Assembly (NCBI GenBank): GCA_037179515.1
Contig: JAXCGZ010021623.1
Span: 1-25,000, forward strand
From: Halocaridina rubra
Lineage: Eukaryota; Arthropoda; Malacostraca; Decapoda; Atyidae
Direction of reading: 5' to 3'
DNA: 25,000 nucleotides
Below are positions 1-8,731 of the stretch, one piece after another. How positions within the stretch are numbered: position 1 is the stretch's first letter; each line of letters starts with the position of its first letter. The notes under the pieces are model-generated. The model worked only from the letters and a program-made list of their open reading frames with translations, was not told where the DNA came from and did no database searches. Position numbers and translations under genes: made by a program.

Positions 1-126
1 GTTAGTTTCATGCCCTGTGGATTTAGTTTTAGTATCCATTAAATGCCTTAGTTTATGTTGGGATTGTTATTATTATTTATTATTATTTTTGCTTCATACT
101 CTTAATTTCTTCATTGCTATTTGCAG

Positions 127-275
127 GAACGATGCGATCGCGTACACAACGAATTCAACACGCAAGTCAAAGCACTACAGAGCGAGCTCAACGAAATCAA
201 AACGATCAAAGAAGACCTCACGAGGTATATCAGAGAATTAGAACAGGCGAACGATGATCTTGAACGAGCCAAGAG
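127..275 (+). CDS. nudE: nudE/NDEL1-like gene, internal coding exon a (LIS1-binding coiled coil)
   Basis: This exon lies between a TTTGCAG acceptor and a GTAAGT donor. It reads from phase 0 and leaves two bases (AG) of a split Arg codon. The 49 whole codons form a Glu/Lys/Leu-rich heptad pattern ending in LEQANDDLERAK, the most conserved stretch of NudE, NDE1 and NDEL1. In that family the N-terminal coiled coil dimerises and binds LIS1, and the protein recruits LIS1 and cytoplasmic dynein for nuclear migration, mitosis and organelle transport. The preceding exons lie upstream of the window, so the start codon is not seen. The family assignment rests on recalled NDEL1 motifs and is strong. Whether the gene is single-copy cannot be judged here. 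Confidence 0.93.
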
Positions 276-350
276 GTAAGTCGTTTGACACAAGTCTTCC
301 CTAGGTATATGTTGGGCTAGTTACAATATCTCTATACTGAGAGATAATGT

Positions 351-515
351 GCTTGCTGTTTTGTGTCTATAAGTCCTCATTATGGGCATTTACACAGACA
401 GGTTGGAGCTGGGGAATTAAGGCTGGATGACCTTCATAATGTCTTGCAGTGAGCTCGAACACATGTTTGTTACTTTCCAAGTTGAAAGCTCTAACCACTG
501 TGCTGCCGTGGTCCT
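351..515 (-). repeat. tRNA-derived SINE, family B, near full length
   Basis: Read on the minus strand, it starts with a tRNA-like head containing an A-box-like GCACAGTGGTTAGAGC and a B-box-like TGTTCGAGCTC. It continues with the family body, whose plus-strand form is the AGGTTGGAGCTGGGGAATTA / AGGCTGGATG block. It ends with the reverse complement of TGCTGTTTTGTGTC. The same arrangement recurs about eleven times in this window, which defines the family. It lies antisense to the nudE gene, in an intron. Confidence 0.75.
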
Positions 516-672
516 CTTCCCCCCAAGAGATATGTATTACTTTCAAAAATATGGAACTGATGTAGCCTTTTTGGCAGAACTATTTGGGAATGAGAAGAGG
601 GAGGGTAGTGGTACCCCTCATGTATTGGTTCTTGTCAATAAAAAAAAAAGAATATATTTGTACCCAATTATT

Positions 673-864
673 GTAGTCGCCGTGGCTCAGTCGGTAGCGT
701 CTCCGACTCTGAGGCGTCAGGTCGAGGGTTCGCGCCCCGCCACGGTCTGAGGTTAGCAAAGGCATGCACTCAGCGTAAGGATTACATCTGCCAAAACAAG
801 TCCTTCGCAAGAAGGCAACCGTCCTAGCCCTTGGTTGATAAGGGAGTCCGTGACGTAAAAACCG
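673..864 (+). repeat. tRNA-derived SINE, family A, copy 1
   Basis: The 5' part is tRNA-like: an A-box TGGCTCAGTCGG near 683 and a B-box GGTTCGCGCCC at 727-737, closed by GCCACGG. The body (CATCTGCCAAAACAAGTCCT, then TTCGCAAGAAGGCAACC) is matched almost base for base by a second copy on the minus strand at 8506-8706. The 3' end is near GACGTAAAAACCG. A clear target-site duplication is not visible; a 6-bp TATTGT flanks both sides at most. Open frames crossing the copy are translations of the repeat, not genes. Confidence 0.8.
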
Positions 865-1261
865 TATTGTCTCCTTTTCATTGTGTCACTCATTTCTCAT
901 CCTTTAGCAGATCAATTGTGCAGAGAAATTATTTAATAACAAAGATCCTTCCAGTTCTCCATTTCCTTTACTGATATCAGTTCAAAGTGGTCAGATTTAC
1001 TTTCTTCAGTTGTCATCTCAATGTACCATTGGAAAGCAAGCAAACGAACCCATTCACTCTTCCTCCTTTCTGAGGCCATGTTCATTTGGTTGTCCATTAA
1101 TCTCGGTATAAAACTCCTGTCTTTCCTTACAAACAACACACGTTTTGCAGAATCACACTGTACTAGATACTGATTCAATCTGTAACCTCTTACTTATTTG
1201 TTTGTGTATTTGTTACTTGTAAATGTAGACTTTTTGTCATTTGTATTGTTTAAGGTTTTGT

Positions 1262-1417
1262 AGGGGCCCACTCTAGCGTAGCCGTAAAATACTCTACTCG
1301 AGAGTTGCCAGACCGGGTTTGAGCCCACAGCAGGGTGAGAGGAAGGGCATCCAGCCTTAATTCTCCAGCTTCAATCTGTATCCACTCCCAAACAGGAACT
1401 AATAGTGACATGAAATA
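1262..1417 (+). repeat. tRNA-derived SINE, family B, plus-strand copy
   Basis: The degenerate head has the B-box-like GGGTTTGAGCCC near 1315. It is followed by the family body GAAGGGCATCCAGCCTTAAT, then TCTCCAGCTTCAATCTG, and the tail AATAGTGACATGAAAT. Only this copy and 19098-19226 point the same way as the gene. Confidence 0.75.
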
Positions 1418-1577
1418 TTTTTAAAAAAGTTATTTAAATGGATGTACTAATAACCAGGAATCTGGAAATAGATATTCAATTTAATTTAATGTATTCATGG
1501 TAGTGTTTATTTGTTCTCCTGATTTACAAAATCATCTGGCATTCATATTTCAAGATATTATTTATTTATTTACACAG

Positions 1578-1714
1578 AGCAACAGTGACGTCACTGGAGG
1601 ACTTTGAATCGAGGCTGAATTTAGCGATAGAACGTAATGCCTTCTTGGAATCTGAACTTGACGAGAAGGAGGCATTGAAAATCATGGTCCAGAGATTAAA
1701 GGACGAAGCGAGAG
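1578..1714 (+). CDS. nudE: nudE exon b (distal coiled coil)
   Basis: The exon follows a TTTACACAG acceptor. Its first base completes the Arg codon from exon a, and it ends one base into an Asp codon before GTGAGC. It encodes [20 protein letters not shown], then [20 protein letters not shown] and LKDEAR. This is the collinear continuation of the NDE1/NDEL1 coiled coil and includes the near-invariant [15 protein letters not shown]. The frame carries on downstream past the donor to 1809, but that extension is low-complexity intron. Splicing here keeps the next exon in frame. Confidence 0.95.
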
Positions 1715-1810
1715 GTGAGCAAATGTCTATATTTTTACTTGTCTCTATTGCAAGAGCTGAAGTATTGAGAATTTCTTTTGTTGTGCTTTTGCACTCTAAA
1801 TACCCTTGAT

Positions 1811-1870
1811 GTTGTTGTTTGTTGTTTTATGTTGCTGTTAATCCCCATTTGAATGGAGGTGGACACAGGC
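1811..1870 (-). repeat. SINE family B, truncated fragment
   Basis: Only the part distal to the tRNA-like head remains. The plus strand reads TTGTTGTTTTATG, then CCCCATTTGAATGGAGGTGG and ACACAGGC, matching the fuller copies at 9244 and 21687. No pol III boxes are left. Confidence 0.65.
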
Positions 1871-2156
1871 AATATTTGTTTTTATAGCCGGGTTATTTTA
1901 TTGTTTGTTTGTTTTACGCATTTTTTGCACTCATACTTTCTGCATTTATATTTTATCTCTATTCCGTAAATGACTTTGAGAGTATGAAAAAAAACTGTAA
2001 AACTACATGTTTTCTTTTAAATGGAATCTCTTACACCTCTAGAGTGTTTTTACTAATCTTTGAACATATTAATAGCCGTTGAGTACTGCCAATTTAGCTA
2101 TTATTGTGAATCTGTTTCACGAGAAACACGTAAATGTTGTAAATGTGATTGTACTG

Positions 2157-2325
2157 ACTACAAAGGGGAAACAAGAAAGGGCGTTAGTGCTCGAAAGTAT
2201 ATACTGTACTGTATATCTACTCAGAGTAGATAAATGTACTCAGAGTAAATAAGTTGATGAGTAGTTAAATATACTCGTAAGTGCTAAGGTACAGTACTCC
2301 ATTGTTCCTGTTTTCCCATCATAGT
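2157..2325. mobile_element. short foldback (MITE-like) element, unit 1
   Basis: It begins ACTACAAAGGGGAAACAAGA and ends with TTCCTGTTTTCCCATCATAGT, which is the inverse of the start with mismatches. The interior holds repeated CTACTCAGAGTA-type palindromes and GATGAGTAGTTAAATATACT. Unit 2 begins 38 bp downstream with the same termini and the same interior motif, so both are copies of one family. No coding capacity and no clear target duplication. Confidence 0.6.
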
Positions 2326-2363
2326 CAAATTAATTACATCTCATTGTGTAAATAACTATTTTA

Positions 2364-2512
2364 ACTACAAAAGCAAAACAGGAAATAGTGGAGTACCTTA
2401 AAAATTACAAATATATTTATCTACCCACCTTGCGAGTAGACAGATAGATGAGTAGATTAATATACTCGTATGGACCAAAGTACTCCACTGTTTCCTGTTA
2501 TCCCTTTGTAAT
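2364..2512. mobile_element. short foldback (MITE-like) element, unit 2
   Basis: The terminal inverted repeats are about 36 bp. The left reads ACTACAAAAGCAAAACAGGA then AATAGTGGAGTACCTT. The right, inverted, reads ATTACAAAGGGATAACAGGA then AACAGTGGAGTACTTT. The interior (GATGAGTAGATTAATATACT) matches unit 1 at 2250-2275. At 149 bp with no open frame, it fits a non-autonomous DNA transposon. Confidence 0.65.
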
Positions 2513-2558
2513 ATAATAATCTCATTTTATTAATGCAAATGTTCTCGCCTTCTCTCAG

Positions 2559-2768
2559 ACCTTCGACAAGAACTCTGCGTAAAAGAAAAAGATGATTGTG
2601 AACCAGATAATGACAAGGCATTACAACACCAACACTTAAATCACCAATCCCCTCAGAAACCCCTGTCCTCCTCGCAGCAGACGACCCCCGAGGACTCCAT
2701 CGTCGACTCTAATAAACTTCTTTCCTCTACGCAGATCAATGAGTCACTTCCAAGCACACCTGTCAGAT
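2559..2768 (+). CDS. nudE: nudE exon c (coiled-coil end and variable linker)
   Basis: The exon begins by completing the Asp codon (DLRQEL, the conserved end of the coiled coil). It then runs into a low-complexity linker rich in Gln, His, Ser and Pro, including QHQHLNHQSPQKP and SSSQQTTPEDS. It ends after STPVR, one base into a Ser codon, at GTAAGT. In NDE1/NDEL1 this linker is Ser/Thr-Pro rich and a target of mitotic kinases. Several TP and SP sites are visible here (QSPQK, TTPED, STPVR), but phosphorylation is inference. GC is higher than in the surrounding intron. Confidence 0.92.
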
Positions 2769-2925
2769 GTAAGTTAAATTTACAAAACTCTATTTTTACA
2801 TTCCTGTTTTGAAGTACAGTGATTCCTCGCTATATCGCGATTCACCTTTCGCAAATTCAGTGCATCGTGGTTTTTTTTGGTGAGCTTTTTTTTCTGGGTA
2901 TATGCAAGAGTCCAAGATATGTGGA

Positions 2926-3535
2926 CATATTAAAATTTTCAGTATTTTCATTATTTTATTGAAAAAAATTTTTTTTCATTATTTTCTTGATAAAAAAAAA
3001 GTATTTCCCAGCCTAAGTGTAATAAAACCGTAAAAAATAATAAAAAACATAAATTTAAAGATGTAACTCTGCGCCATAGAAAATCGATACCGGTATCGGC
3101 GTTTCGGAAAACAAAAAGGGTCGCACCTACGTGATATAGCACATATTAAAATTTTCAGTATTTTCATTATTTTATTGATTACAAAAAGTATTTCCTAGCC
3201 TAAGAATAATAGAACAGTAAAAAATAGTAAAAAACATAAATTTAAACATGTGACTCACAGTATTGCACCATGTAAAATACGATACCGGTATTGGCGTTTC
3301 GGAAAACGAAGGGGGTCGCACCTACGTGAGATAGTACCTATTAAAATTTCCAGTATTTTCATTATTTTAATGATAAAAAAGTATTTCCTAGCCTAAGAAT
3401 AATAAAACAATAAAAAATAGTAAAAAACATAAATTTAAACCTGCAACTCACAGAATTGCACCATGTAAAATACTGTACGATAGTGTATTGGCGTCTTGGA
3501 AAACGCAAAGGGTCGCACCTACGTGAGATAGTACT
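2926..3535 (+). repeat. three tandem ~200-bp repeats inside the Tigger element
   Basis: Units start at about 2926, 3142 and 3337. Each opens with ATTAAAATTTTCAGTATTTT, passes through GTATTTCCTAGCCTAAG and AAAACATAAATTTAAA, and ends GGGTCGCACCTACGTGA. Units 2 and 3 are closest; unit 1 has extra A/T runs. They sit between the 5' TIR and the transposase start. Confidence 0.85.
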
Positions 3536-3737
3536 ATTGACTGATGGGTGGGAGACGACGAATCACATAATTGTTTTTATGTATGTTCTGTATCATGGGG
3601 TCTGATTGGCTTTTTGATTGAAGCTTCATTCTCCCAGCATCTTCCATTGTCTCGCTGCACCCGTTCAGTCTACTCACGTGTACGCCGTTCGCGTTGTGCT
3701 TCTGATTTTGTGAAACTTTTGTATTTCAACCTCTGCA

Positions 3738-5503
3738 ATGCCTGCCAAGCGTCCTTCATCTTCTAAGGCTTCTGGTAGTAAGCCTAAGCGGCAAAGAAAG
3801 ATGTTGACCATAACAGAAAAGGTAAAACTGTTAGATATGCTGAAGGAAGGAAGAAGGTTTGCGGATGTCGGCCGCCATTTTGGCATCAACGAATCTACTG
3901 TTCGATGCATCAAAAAGGACGAGGCAAATATCAGGAAAACAGCGACTATTACTTTTAGTAAAACAGCAAAGAGGGTCTTAACAGCCAGCAATAACATAAT
4001 AGTGTGGATGGAATCTGCTTTGGCCCTGTGGATTGCTGTTTGCAGGAAGAAGAACATTAGCTTAGACACCAGTATCATACAAACAAAGGCGAAGAAGCTG
4101 TACAAGACATTGGATGCAAACGAACCCGACGACGACAGTGGCAACCGTGAGGAGGAGGAGAAAGAAGATATCGACGACCCACTACCAGGACCCTCCAGCG
4201 ATTCTCCACCAAGGAAACGATCGTTCGTTGCAAGCAAGGGCTGGTTCGCCAAATTTAAAGAACGCTATGGCCTAAAGAGCGTTTCGGTGCATGGCGAAGC
4301 TGCCTCTGCAGACACAGCTGCAGCTGAAGACTATGTAAATAATGACTTCAAGAAAATTATCACTGAAGGCGAATATGCTCCTGAGCAAGTCTTTAACATG
4401 GATGAGACTGGGTTATTTTGGAAGAGAATGCTGTCTTGCACTTTTCTCTTCAATGAAAAAGCTAAAGCCCCGCGATTTAAAGCGCACAAAGACAGCATTA
4501 CCCTCGTCATGTGCGGGAATGCTGCGGGCTTCATGTTAAATCCCAGGCTTATCTACAAGTCTAAGAACCCAAGGGCTTTAAAGAATAAAAACAAGAATCT
4601 GCTGCCATTGTATTGGATGCATAATCCTAAGGCCTGGATCACGAAAAGCCTCACATCGGACTGGTTAAACCAATGCTTTATCTCTCAGGTCAAAGTTTAT
4701 CTTGCAGAGAAGGGGCCTTGAATTTAAAGTCCTTCTTTTGGTGGATAACGCTGGTGGCCACGCAACTGATCTCCAATATGACGGTGTTCAAGTAGAGTTC
4801 GTGCCACCAAATACGACATCACTGATTCAGCCTATGGATCAAGGCGTTATTCGTTCGTTCAAGGCCCTCTACACACAAAATGCCCTGGCAAACCTGGTTG
4901 ACTCCATGAATGTGGACAAAGAATTCGCACTCAAGACGTACTGGCATAACTACATGATTGCTACATGCCTTCAAAATATTCAGAATGCAATCAAAGAGAT
5001 GAAGCCAGCTTCAATCGATGCCAGCTGGAAGAAATTGTGGCCCAAAGTCATCTACGACTACAAAATTCGCTCCTGACGAAGTCCATAACTCGGCAGTTGC
5101 TACAGCTGTGACGTTGGCTGCATTTCTAGGAGGAGAAGGCTTTAAAGATATGACTCATGAAGACGAGAATAAACTGATTGACTACCACTCGCAACCTTTG
5201 ACTGATGAAGACTTGGAGGAAATGACAAAATCAGCGAGCAAAGAAGAGGAAGGAGAACAACCAGAGGAAACACACAAAGATGTCGAGAAACCTTACCTAT
5301 CACGTCTGGCAGCCATGTATAACATGGCGAAAGAACTCCAACAACTATTGCAGGAGCATGACGATAATATGGTTCGTTCGGTGCACTTCTGCAATATTAT
5401 CAACGATGCTATTACTCCTTACAAGACCATCTTCGCACAGAAGAAGAAACAGCGACAGCAACTCCCCATTACCATGTTCTTCTCTCCCAAAAAGCAGCTG
5501 TAA
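3738..5503 (+). pseudogene. Tigger/pogo transposase (TIGD1/JRK-like), two frameshifts
   Basis: This would be a TIR-binding, DDE-type cut-and-paste transposase. Residues 22-68 (LTITEKVKLLDMLKEG through INESTVRCIKK) form the CENP-B/pogo N-terminal helix-turn-helix. A second HTH follows at about 85-190, with WFAKFKERYGLK near its end. The catalytic Asp residues are in FNMDETGLFW (Asp222, codon at 4401), LLLVDNAGGH (codon at 4744) and PMDQGVIRSF (codon at 4837). The last two have 30 residues between them, as in pogo-like DDE domains. The reading frame shifts +1 at the GGGG run near 4718 and again at the AAAA run near 5064. With both allowed for, the length is about 587 residues, normal for Tigger transposases. 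The ATG at 3738 is chosen because the basic leader KRPSSSKASGSKPKRQR is typical. As sequenced it cannot make one full protein. Confidence 0.92.
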
Positions 5504-5603
5504 AGCTGTCATTGGCTGTGGAGTATGTACACGTCATCATCATGTCATTCACGGTAAGCTTACCTATCACGTTCATATAAATTTACGCTTGCACGCTGTT
5601 ATT

Positions 5604-5609
5604 AATAAA
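5604..5609 (+). promoter_or_regulatory. poly(A) signal of the Tigger element
   Basis: AATAAA lies 100 bp after the transposase stop and before the right TIR. Its position suits transposase transcript processing. It is also a potential premature poly(A) site within the host intron. Use is not shown. Confidence 0.45.
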
Positions 5610-5799
5610 GTAAAGGGTGGTTTGTTAACAATGCAGGGAGGGTTTATACAGTAAAGGTAAAAAGAATGTAAAATACCTATGTATATATGTTGCTCCTACT
5701 TTGCGGATTTTCACCTATCGCAGCGGGTCCCGCAACCGAACCCCCGCGATAAACTAGGGAGCACTGTATGTCTATCATCAACAAAAACCATAATCCTCC

Positions 5800-5955
5800 C
5801 TGTAGGGAGGGTGACTGATGTAAGCAGAAAACTTGGCTCTTTGCAAGAGGAAAATACAGAGGATGGAGTTCCAGTCCCCTTGCTCCACCTCATATAGTTG
5901 ACTTCTATGACACGCAGGGGGAACACAGAGGTAGAGGTATAGGAGAGGTTTTAAT
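5800..5955 (+). repeat. unclassified dispersed repeat, family D
   Basis: The core reads CCCTGTAGGGAGGGTGACTG, then CATATAGTTGACTTCTATGA and CACGCAGG, then AGAGGTATAGGAGAGG. Related blocks occur at 6300-6560, 10972-11045 and 22250-22320 (forms of TAGTTGGCTCCTATGA). No coding potential or terminal structure is seen, so the class is unknown. Confidence 0.4.
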
Positions 5956-6299
5956 AGCAGTTGGTCATTATGCTGCTGTTTTCTTAAAAAATAAATACCT
6001 TTTTTAATATTTAAGAATAATCATACTAGTACCTTTTTCAAATAAATACACTTTATTATATAATTTTATTGTAGTTTTATGAGTATTTTTTGAAACTTTT
6101 GATATAGGCCTACCTTGCAATTTATATGTCCTTATTTGAGCATTTTTATTCATTACTCAAGTCTAGTGTGGCAAATGTCTATCAAGTTGTAATTTAAGAC
6201 TCAAATTAATAACAAGCTCTTTGTGAATTGTAGCATTGCATGTAAATTCATAAAACAAAATTTTTTTCTAAGCAATACTAGTTCATATTATATATACTG

Positions 6300-6680
6300 T
6301 ACTAGCTTCTGGCATATGTGTGCCTTGACTCGACCAACCCCTTACATGGGGGATATCGTCCAAGTCAACCCTTTGCTTCCATATCCCATATAGTTAGTTC
6401 TTATGACATGCACAAAATATGAATGTAGAATAATTCTCCCTCATCACCAGGGATATCCTTTTTATTTGCCCCCTATGGCATAAAGGGAATAGGATGGCAA
6501 TTTTCTCTTGTGCCAACCAGTGAGGAGACCCCCTTTACTCATTTGCTACGATGCACTTGCACTATGGATTACCCAAGCTGATGCCAAGATGAGCAATCGA
6601 GGTTTATTATCCTCTTTTTGAATGTGTGTACTTTGATTCAATCCCCCTTACAAGGGAGTACAGCCATCATACGTGTTAGC
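6300..6680 (+). repeat. family D dispersed repeat, longer piece
   Basis: It contains CATATGTGTGCCTTGACTCG followed by ACCAACCCCTTAC, a block repeated at about 11430-11463. Then come TAGTTAGTTCTTATGACATG and CATCACCAGGGATATCC; the latter has an inverted counterpart at about 18745-18775. A second, diverged TGTGTGTACTTTGATTCAAT / CCCCCTTACAAGGG block follows at 6625-6660. This is probably one interspersed family with pieces in both orientations. Confidence 0.4.
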
Positions 6681-6776
6681 GTGTGTATGAAGCGCGAGGA
6701 ATACAAATGCAGCATTCTGTCTCCCATGCCGCCAGGGTTTATAATCCTTTAATAAAAAATTTTCTCTCCTCTACAG

Positions 6777-6877
6777 CACACACATTGAACAATCTCAACA
6801 ACGGGAATATTCCAATGACTCCATCAGCCAGGATATCTGCCTTAAATATTGTGGGGGATCTTTTAAGAAAAGTGGGG
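6777..6877 (+). CDS. nudE: nudE exon d (conserved TPSARISALN block)
   Basis: The exon follows a CTCTCCTCTACAG acceptor. It completes a Ser codon from exon c and ends on a codon boundary before GTAAGT. It encodes HTLNNLNNGNIPMTPSARIS then ALNIVGDLLRKVG. TPSARISALNIVGDLLRKVG is a nearly invariant signature of NDE1/NDEL1/NudE. It lies C-terminal to the coiled coil, in the half known for binding dynein and centrosomal partners. The frame continues past the donor to 7060, but the extension is unlike any family member. Confidence 0.96.
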
Positions 6878-7003
6878 GTAAGTATCGATATATTTGTGTT
6901 TTTTATCATGTGGATTTTAGACATTTTCTTCGAGCAATTTTTTTCTTTTTCACCCGGATGCCGAGTCTCATTGGAGCTGGCAGGACAAAAAAAGGGAGAG
7001 AGT

Positions 7004-7160
7004 GAGGCTAAGTTCATACTCTGTCTTTCTTCACCCAATCTGTCATCTGATCTTTGGTAAGAAATGGATACAATTGAAGAAATGAGGCTTGTGTAGCACT
7101 TAGTCTATCCTCACCTAGTCTATCAACTGATTTGCATTAAAAAATAGATTCAGGGAAGAT
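7004..7160 (+). repeat. tandem duplication, ~80-bp unit
   Basis: GAGGCTAAGTTCATACTCTG through ATACAATTGAAGAAAT is followed by a diverged second unit from GAGGCTTGTGTAGCACTTAG. Both share TCACC-A-TCTGTCA/TCTATCA and end in a GGATACAATTGAAGA / AGATTCAGGGAAGA-type motif. Confidence 0.55.
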
Positions 7161-8030
7161 GGGAATGCCACCCCTTAATACCTATACAGGTATTTATTAT
7201 TTATAACTGATACAAGTATGGTATGTACACTTCTTTTCGTTATTTTCGATTGTAAGTATCATCATCTTAAGAAAAATCTAAGGCTGTTATTTTGGAACGA
7301 AACAACCGTACTTGGGTACTTTTATTTACTGTCTCCGATACAAAAAAAAATTTTCAAGGTGGTCTTCGATCTTCTGTGGGCTTTCTAATGAGTGTTTTCC
7401 GTAGCTTATTTTGACATTTGCCATTACCAAACCTGTCAAGGGTAACTGAAGGCATCCCTGTAACAGTTGTCTTGGACAGTACAGTATATAGAATTGCATA
7501 AATACCTTGAAAATTACTTTATTTTTTGCCATATTCACATGTTGATCTTTTTTCACATTTCCTTTTTACATGTTTTCCCTCTTGACAATTCAAACTATGA
7601 ATAGCTTCGTGATCTACCGCCGTTGGTCTTGTTTTTGAACTGTATTAGTGGGTGATTTTATCTGAAGTCATCCAAAATTTTATGGATGAATGTAAAAGCC
7701 AGTGACGTAATATTAATTTTCCTTTTGATATACAGTATTTAAATGGTGATATGTGCGGATACCACTTAACATTATATAAATACCAGTAAGTAACTGCGGA
7801 AATATTTGTAAGCCTATATTAAAATTAATTTCCTGATATTGTCAAGTATGCAAAACATAAATTAAACAATATACATATAATTCATTAAGAGTCTATCTAA
7901 TGAATATATAATCAATTTTAGATAATGATACTGTATCATTACTACATTTATTTCGTGATAGATTACCATAACAGACAGTGTTACTTTGTGATTCTTTTAT
8001 TTTTTACATTCGAATATTGTTTTGTCGCAG

Positions 8031-8073
8031 GAGTGCTTCAAGCACGTGACAGACGAAGTTTTTGAATTCACAG
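8031..8073 (+). other. candidate cryptic or alternative exon
   Basis: A 43-nt block lies between a pyrimidine-rich TTTTGTCGCAG and ACAG|GTAGGGG. It is less AT-rich than its surroundings. Entered in phase 0, as exon d leaves off, it reads ECFKHVTDEVFEFT and exits in phase 1. It cannot join exon e in frame. With the block at 16496 it would give a short tail, DENPAD, then a stop. Read through, it stops at about 8106. I know of no homologue, so it may be chance. Confidence 0.25.
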
Positions 8074-8487
8074 GTAGGGGAAACTGTTTTTTTTTTTCCA
8101 AGTAGGCGCAAGTTTAAAAATGCCATTTTACGTCATAATCACAGTAATATATGACATTTACAGAGTTTTTTACTTTTATTTTTTCAAAATACTTTGGAGT
8201 CATAATTTGTTGAATGTTGTTATAGAATGTCATGCTAACACAAAACAAGCCAAAAAGGTAGGAAAAGGGCCAATAAAGAAAAAAAAAGGGAAAATATATT
8301 AAGTATCTTATTATGTGACCTCAGCTGGTCACCATATTGATGTACGACATTGCACTCTGCAGTAATAATAGTGTAAATAATTTCCAATTATATTAAATTT
8401 GAATGGGGGTTTTACGACACTGTACAGCTTCAATACGTGTTGGGGTAAGTAGAGTATGCTGACGTGATTGCACCCCGTACAAGAAGT

Positions 8488-8731
8488 AGAATTTTTTCAC
8501 AACGTTTGGTTGGTTTCGGTTTTACGTCACGAACTCCCTTTTCAACTAAGGGCTAGGATGGTTGCCTTCTTGCGAAGGACTTGTTTTGGCAGATGTAATC
8601 GTTACCCTGAGTGTATGCCCTTACTAACCTCAGTCCGTGACGGGGCACGAACCCTCGAGCTGCTATCTCAGAATCGCAAACGCTACCATTTTGCCACGGA
8701 GACTACAGAATTTTTTTTTTTTTCACAACGT
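8488..8731. repeat. target-site duplication around SINE A copy 2
   Basis: AGAATTTTTTCACAACGT at 8488-8505 is repeated at 8707-8731 as AGAA, a longer T run, then CACAACGT. The two flank the SINE at 8506-8706 exactly. This is the mark of target-primed insertion, with slippage in the T run of one copy. Confidence 0.85.
8506..8706 (-). repeat. tRNA-derived SINE, family A, copy 2
   Basis: On the minus strand it starts GTAGTCTCCGTGGCAAAATG, with a decayed A-box and a B-box-like GGTTCGTGCCCC. It then follows copy 1 through CATCTGCCAAAACAAGTCCT and CGCAAGAAGGCAACC to GACGTAAAACC. It is flanked by an ~18-bp target duplication. It is antisense to nudE. The open frame at 8468-8740 is a translation of this repeat. 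Confidence 0.88.

Larger units (their letters stand above)
276..1577 (+). other. nudE intron between exons a and b
   Basis: This intron starts with GTAAGT and ends with TTTACACAG. It holds a minus-strand family-B SINE (351-515), a plus-strand family-A SINE (673-864) and a plus-strand family-B SINE (1262-1417). Between them, at 933-1178, is an 81-codon minus-strand open frame of unknown meaning. I see nothing else of note. Confidence 0.85.
1715..2558 (+). other. nudE intron between exons b and c
   Basis: GTGAGC donor and pyrimidine-rich CTTCTCTCAG acceptor. It holds a 5'-truncated family-B SINE (1811-1870) and two related foldback elements (2157-2325 and 2364-2512). Confidence 0.85.
2817..5766 (+). 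mobile_element. complete pogo/Tigger-type DNA transposon (Tc1/mariner superfamily)
   Basis: The element is bounded by terminal inverted repeats. The left is CAGTGATTCCTCGCTATATC followed by GCG. The right, inverted, is CAGTGCTCCCTAGTTTATCG followed by CG. A TA dinucleotide sits on each side (2815-2816 and 5767-5768), the target duplication expected of this superfamily. Inside are three imperfect ~200-bp direct repeats (2926-3535), a plus-strand transposase (3738-5503) and an AATAAA at 5604-5609. TIR divergence and two shifts in the transposase indicate an old or inactive copy, although a sequencing error in the homopolymers cannot be excluded. It lies in the same orientation as nudE. Confidence 0.9.
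2769..6776 (+). other. nudE intron between exons c and d
   Basis: About 4 kb, with a GTAAGT donor and a CTCTACAG acceptor. Most of it is one inserted pogo/Tigger transposon (2817-5766), which begins only 48 bp after the donor. The rest holds family-D dispersed repeat pieces (5800-5955, 6300-6560) and AT-rich sequence. Confidence 0.85.

Noticed and set aside
17..241. 74-codon frame overlapping exon a
   Set aside because: Different frame from the conserved LEQANDDLERAK reading and begins in the intron.
665..760. A functional tRNA gene
   Set aside because: The A- and B-boxes are present, but the acceptor stem does not close properly and the sequence continues into a repeated SINE body also found at 8506-8706.
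580..810. Minus-strand frame RTCFGRCNPYAECMPLLTS and its twin at 8468-8740
   Set aside because: Both lie across family-A SINE copies and share residues only because the SINE DNA is shared; no start or domain supports a protein.
3674..4252. 192-codon minus-strand frame opposite the transposase
   Set aside because: Antisense shadow of the Tigger transposase N-terminal region, rich in Ser and Phe, with no family features.
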